DNA of 64,000 nt from contig NZ_CP100461.1 in NCBI RefSeq assembly GCF_024228675.1, positions 186,001 through 250,000 on the forward strand. Reading direction: 5' to 3'. Both the position numbers and the translations under genes were made by a program. Of the stretch, positions 62,901-64,000 are shown piece after piece (positions within the stretch are counted from its first letter, which is position 1; each line of letters starts with the position of its first letter). Under the pieces are notes generated by a model. That model was not told the DNA's origin. It saw only the letters and a program-made list of their open reading frames with translations, and ran no database searches. The DNA is from Salinigranum marinum. GTDB lineage: Archaea; Halobacteriota; Halobacteria; Halobacteriales; Haloferacaceae.

Positions 62901-62960
62901 GAGGACTGCCAGTCGGTCACGCCGTGACCAGCGGAGGACGAGCGCCTGACGATATCCCAT
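59928..62960 (-). CDS. second FtsX/MacB-type ABC permease with long extracytosolic domains
   Basis: This 1010-residue paralogue of the permease at 51779-54982 has the same order: helix (about 15-35), MacB-like domain, FtsX bundle (about 190-330), linker, helix at about 375-395, CARDB-like part (RVQLRLQNYGLSPVEGP), regulatory-like unit (NGQPVSGATVSLAG) and C-terminal FtsX bundle (about 885-990). Its N terminus MGYRQALVLRWSRRDRLAVL is close to that of the first. No ATPase gene adjoins it, so it probably uses the one at 55052. It is coupled to the GT-C-like gene. Confidence 0.8.
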   Translation of the reverse strand: MGYRQALVLRWSRRDRLAVLVVAVTIAFLTGVTLLGLAMGSQTTAIATGLGSQATVEHYSSADGARTAAGADAFVLPTTTVTVGGSERTVVGVPSALPTLSVRERTFEFPQGQSGTLAAANQPGSVERTVEAPSGAERVTLTPRPEGQVVPDRWYVTSVDTVDRLGSTGAFVVTPTLDAQTTPPGDAVPLLSALAFFVLGTRQLVDLLLVMSLAGCVLVAVTAFSVTRVAVEDRRETISVVRSTGATPLRVYALFGVRAALLSAVGVALGYAVGLVLVRSVVNAAVFAGAPTSLTVAVSSGAARLLVPISVVLVFVGGLAGVLAARPAVRPPPATVVRPDRPTPDDRSGVLSRVIPTAVRRRVRPTILGWDALVPSTATLAVFVLFVLLIAAAGSVITPLTAADEQTITEADAPHPIASSVPASYAETLQQQGVTASPELLLFETVGNEPFVVRGVDYPAYASLSDPTIVRGRTPRAPDEAVIGADLRQTLGVEVGDRLTLGGSTVPAFTRVQVVGVFTGRGIQDDQLLVSLETASSLTGRGDGVVNFVRTEALSETDSAGPTISVLDTQIQSNDTQTRVQLRLQNYGLSPVEGPVAVRLGDDTRRVDLDIDSGRQQRVAATFPPRPDGAYELQVGGVTQTVEVGQASDDGLAIEVPERIPIDGQPAVVVTRNGQPVSGATVSLAGANQTWQTNDDGVARVSFPDTGNYTLDATTGDSRARTTVDVDPQFDRELVASVSISPEQPSIATRPAAVVTLKNPWRQPVTRTVTLLHADRVAERDLTVPPGGTDRFRVRLPYRPAGSYTVSVLQNGRNTTSTTYEVQGDERLAAALASSGRQSSGGGIAQAVSIVFGNIRVLVASMVLLVSVMTIGATTASFARSIHAARDEIGVRRAVGASPGGIYRLVLGDALRVGGVSTVLAVGLATAIVWGLLTLGELRLFGVALRPTFSPALLVAAATCALLLALVSVAVATVSLVSVSPATLLKPVQRRPPSQTVGGRSSRSEATADD

Positions 62961-63178
62961 TCGATGGAAAACAGTCGCGGTGACAGGAATAAAAGTGTAC
63001 CAGATCGGACGGGACGGTCAGGGCGGCGTGTTCGTGACGGTGTGCCGACGATCGTACGAGCCCCTGCGACGCGTGGTGTCGATCGTCGCGTTCAGCGTCT
63101 CAGCGGGTCGAATCCGCGCAATTGGAGTGTCGTGGGAACCGAAGGGGACTTCGGCGCTGGTCGCGAATCGAGTCTCGA

Positions 63179-63730
63179 ATGCTCCCCTGGGCCCACGCGG
63201 CGTTTGGCTATCTCCTCTTTACTGGAAAAAGTGGGGTCCGCCCCGCCGGCGTTCCCGTCCTCGCACTCGCCTTCGGCACCCAGTTTCCGGACCTCGTCGA
63301 CAAGCCACTCGCGTGGACGTTCGGTGTCCTGCCATCGGGTCGAAGCCTCGGCCACTCCGTGTTCGCGCTGGTCGTGATTTGCGGCCTGCTGTACGTGGTC
63401 GTGAGCGAGTCCAGACGGCGTGAACTGCTCGCGTTCGCCATCGGCTACGCGTCGCACCTGCTCGGTGACGGGATCGCACCTGCCGCCGAAGGAGAGTTCG
63501 CACAGTTCGGCTTCCTGTTCTGGCCGCTCACGTCCGCTCCGCTTTCGGACGAGGGCATGGCGTTCATCGATTTCTTCACCACGCTCGAGTTCTCCGGGTG
63601 GTTCGTCTTCGGCGTCGGTCTCACCCTCCTCGGACTCTTCGTCTGGGCCCGAGACGGATATCCGGGCGTCCGCGACGTCCTCCTTCCACTGATCACGGGG
63701 AGCGTCGACGATCACGACATCAGGTCGTGA
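63179..63730 (+). CDS. YdjM-family membrane protein
   Basis: The 183-residue protein (ATG at 63179, MLPWAHAAFGYLLF) has four to five helices with the family His and Asp residues (FGTQFPDLVDKPLAW, LGHSVFAL and YASHLLGDGI). It is related to the metal-dependent hydrolase-like protein at 42141. Its function is unproven. It is divergent from the second permease. Confidence 0.75.
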   Translation: MLPWAHAAFGYLLFTGKSGVRPAGVPVLALAFGTQFPDLVDKPLAWTFGVLPSGRSLGHSVFALVVICGLLYVVVSESRRRELLAFAIGYASHLLGDGIAPAAEGEFAQFGFLFWPLTSAPLSDEGMAFIDFFTTLEFSGWFVFGVGLTLLGLFVWARDGYPGVRDVLLPLITGSVDDHDIRS

Positions 63731-64000
63731 ACGGCTCCGAGTCGCCGCGTCGATAGCGGTTCCTCTGAGATGGGAGGGTTGCACAACACGACACGATACG
63801 CGGGACGACGGGAACTGCGACCGCACACGAGGGGAGCTGGTTCACGAGCGACGTGAGTGAGGACCGAGACGGCAGACACTGACGATGTCGGCTCTGAGAA
63901 CGGTCGACTGACATCCCGCATTGCTCCGCGCTAGTGAAGGACCCTCGCGACGACCAGGCCGAGCAGCGCACCAGCGCCGTCAGACCCGGATATCTACGGT

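Noticed and set aside
61113-62927. A 604-residue open frame on the plus strand
   Set aside because: Opposite the second permease. It is Arg/Asp/Glu rich and has no family.
63731-64000. Small frames at the right edge
   Set aside because: Nothing with motif or start signal; the next gene is beyond the window.

Overview
The window is a GC-rich chromosome segment from a halophilic archaeon (class Halobacteria). Nearly all predicted proteins are acidic. Regulators are of haloarchaeal types: a HalX response regulator, a Bat-like PAS/GAF/HTH_10 protein, a second HTH_10 protein and a DUF7342-like winged-helix protein. Several genes have archaeal TATA boxes about 25-35 nt before the start codon, suggesting leaderless or short-leader mRNAs. 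Exported proteins carry Tat/lipobox or PGF-CTERM-like signals. No rRNA, tRNA or CRISPR array was seen.

Region 1 (1-9.1 kb) is signalling: a partial alpha/beta hydrolase, a divergent response regulator/membrane histidine kinase pair, a PGF-CTERM-anchored surface protein, and a Bat-like regulator overlapping a soluble histidine kinase. Two small secreted proteins flank this last pair; both carry the motif LDGKGND and duplicated C-terminal segments. Region 2 (9.3-12.7 kb) has an HTH_10 regulator divergent from a methanethiol-oxidase (SBP56) gene, followed by a 2Fe-2S ferredoxin and a ZIP-like membrane protein. Region 3 (12.7-21 kb) has a broken transposase, an FG-GAP lipoprotein, a rhodanese, an unusual Tat lipoprotein fusing a von Willebrand type D domain to a PQQ propeller, a winged-helix protein, a small membrane protein and a zinc-independent quinone reductase.

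Region 4 (21-30.2 kb) is the most unusual. It holds an FGGY kinase, an IclR regulator, a YjbQ protein, a DhnA-type aldolase, a divergent triosephosphate-isomerase homologue, galactitol-type PTS IIB, IIC and IIA, and a convergent HPr. No Enzyme I gene is present. Inverted copies of a palindromic element (21011-21050 and 30111-30150) bracket the locus, and gene remnants lie at its edges. I infer a PTS-dependent polyol or sugar catabolic island whose substrate is not obvious.

Region 5 (30.2-39.4 kb) has a DUF4350-type gene pair, a CUT1 sugar ABC transporter (binding protein, two permeases, ATPase), an arylsulfotransferase-like surface protein and a BtuF-like protein. Region 6 (39.4-51.3 kb) is a glycan-precursor cluster: an asparagine-synthase-like protein, a flippase-like membrane protein with a PHP phosphoesterase, an NAD-dependent epimerase with a decaprenyl-phosphate phosphoribosyltransferase-like UbiA enzyme, a sugar nucleotidyltransferase, GlmS and a UDP-GlcNAc 2-epimerase. 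Region 7 (51.4-63.7 kb) holds two very large FtsX/MacB-type permeases with one ATPase gene between them, an HTTM-DCC fusion with a partner gene, a GT-C-like membrane protein and a YdjM-type membrane protein.

Two families of short palindromic sequences, resembling right ends of IS200/IS605-type (TnpB) elements, recur: one at 1561 and 18772, the other at 9305, 21011 and 30111 with a partial copy at 12743. Two copies supply the last codons or stop codon of a neighbouring gene.
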